From the NCBI RefSeq assembly GCF_013378445.1, contig NZ_JABXYK010000013.1:1-64000 (forward strand): a DNA stretch of 64,000 bases, written 5' to 3'. Each line of letters starts with the position of its first letter. The stretch's first letter is position 1. A model generated the notes under the pieces. The model was not told the DNA's origin. It saw nothing but the letters and a program-made list of their open reading frames with translations, and searched no databases. Shown piece by piece: positions 63,184 to 64,000 of this stretch. The DNA comes from Mycoplana rhizolycopersici. Its GTDB lineage: Bacteria; Pseudomonadota; Alphaproteobacteria; Rhizobiales; Rhizobiaceae. A program made the translations under genes and the position numbers.

Positions 63184-64000
63184 CACCGTGACGGGAGCTC
63201 CGCCCATGCAGCGTTCCGGACGCCGCCTCATCGATCTGGCGATCGAATACAACTTCATCTTCATCTTCCTGGTTGTCGTGGCGATCGCCGCGATCCTGTC
63301 GCCAAACTTCATGACGCCGACCAATATCGCCAACCTGTTTCAGCAGGCAGCCGTCGTCGGCGTGGTCGCGATCGGCATGACCTTCGTGATCCTGACAGGA
63401 AACATCGACCTTTCCGTCGGCTCCGTGGTTGCGCTGTGCGGCATGCTCGTCGCGGTGCTGCTCGCGGGCGGCATGCCGATCCTGCCGGCGATCGCCATCA
63501 CCATCCTGACGGGCGCGGCTGCCGGCGCGACAATCGGACTGATCACGGCGCTGGCGGAAGTACCGAGCTTCATCGTCTCGCTTGCCGGGCTGGTCTCCTT
63601 CCGCGGCATCACCTACCTTTTGACCGACGGCGTGCCGGTCTCCGGGCTGCCGCCAAGCTTCGGAGCGATCTCGTCCACGATGATCCCGCTTTTCCCGGGC
63701 GCGCAGATCAGCTCGATGGGGCTGATCTTCATCGTTCTCTGCATCGCTGCCGGCGCGCTCCTTCGCTTCACGGTCTTCGGGGAATCCGTCTACGCGACGG
63801 GTGGCAATGCCGAGGCGGCCCGCCTTTCCGGCCTGCCGACCAAGCGCATCCTCGTCCTCGTGTTCACCGTTTCGGGCATCATGAGCGCTCTCGGCGGCAT
63901 TCTGCTCACCTCACGCCTGCGCATCGGCCAGCCGACCGCCGCGCAAGGGCTGGAACTCGATGCCATCGCGGCCGTGGTCCTCGGCGGCACTTCGCTCTTC
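63176..64000 (+). CDS. Sugar ABC transporter permease (RbsC type), partial
   Basis: The first 275 residues of an RbsC-type permease; the window ends before the stop. The frame opens at ATG 63176, inside the end of the ATPase gene, and shows a membrane helix from about residue 30, LTGNIDLSVGSVVALCGMLV and, later, GGNAEAARLSGLPTKRILVL, which are permease landmarks. The right edge lies within the LDAIAAVVLGGTSLF region, so about 40-60 residues are missing. Confidence 0.93.
   Translation, partial: MTDTVTGAPPMQRSGRRLIDLAIEYNFIFIFLVVVAIAAILSPNFMTPTNIANLFQQAAVVGVVAIGMTFVILTGNIDLSVGSVVALCGMLVAVLLAGGMPILPAIAITILTGAAAGATIGLITALAEVPSFIVSLAGLVSFRGITYLLTDGVPVSGLPPSFGAISSTMIPLFPGAQISSMGLIFIVLCIAAGALLRFTVFGESVYATGGNAEAARLSGLPTKRILVLVFTVSGIMSALGGILLTSRLRIGQPTAAQGLELDAIAAVVLGGTSLF

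Overview
The window is a 64-kb piece of a GC-rich alphaproteobacterial genome. Codon use, the dense run of ABC transporters, the NasT/NasS-controlled nitrate assimilation cluster, and Rhizobium-type palindromic intergenic repeats all point to Rhizobiales (Rhizobiaceae or a close relative). The very high share of uptake and catabolic operons, each with its own regulator, is typical of accessory or chromid DNA in these bacteria. I see no tRNA, rRNA, insertion sequence, phage or CRISPR array.

Layout. 0.1-5.0 kb (- strand): a spermidine/putrescine-type ABC importer with a metallo-beta-lactamase-fold hydrolase, divergent from a TetR regulator and a SnoaL-like protein. 6.3-17.1 kb (+): nasT-nasS, a sigma-54 promoter with an ANTAR-type RNA antiterminator leader, nitrate transporter, nirB, nirD, nitrate reductase and cysG. 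17.1-22.6 kb: a LysR regulator divergent from 'pxp1', in which PxpA, biotin carrier, biotin carboxylase, PxpB-like and PxpC-like proteins are five separate genes. 22.6-36.1 kb: a GntR-type regulator with two winged helices, then a long + strand operon holding a PotABCD-type importer (one permease pair, two different ATPases, two binding proteins), two SDR dehydrogenases, a NodB-type deacetylase, a small CxxC protein, a CobW-type GTPase and an amidase. 36.1-37.4 kb: small genes and an alpha/beta hydrolase. 37.5-46.9 kb: a second system, 'pxp2' (PxpA, fused PxpBC, fused biotin carboxylase-carrier), with a GntR regulator, a polar amino acid importer, a second GntR regulator and a DUF1989 protein. 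47.0-55.7 kb (- strand): a seven-gene peptide uptake and hydrolysis operon, divergent from a UTRA-type GntR regulator. 57.0-64.0 kb: a sugar/polyol ABC operon with dehydrogenase, FGGY kinase and SorC regulator, running off the end of the window.

How it works together. Most modules import a nitrogen-containing compound and open an amide or lactam bond. Nitrate assimilation is wired for sigma-54 transcription plus nitrate-responsive antitermination. The two pxp clusters combine 5-oxoprolinase subunits with a full biotin carboxylase and carrier, which 5-oxoprolinase itself does not need. They are the best candidates here for an undescribed biotin-dependent amide or lactam-opening pathway. A perfect TTGTTnAACAA palindrome ahead of pxp2, the amino acid importer and the second GntR gene ties these into one likely regulon.
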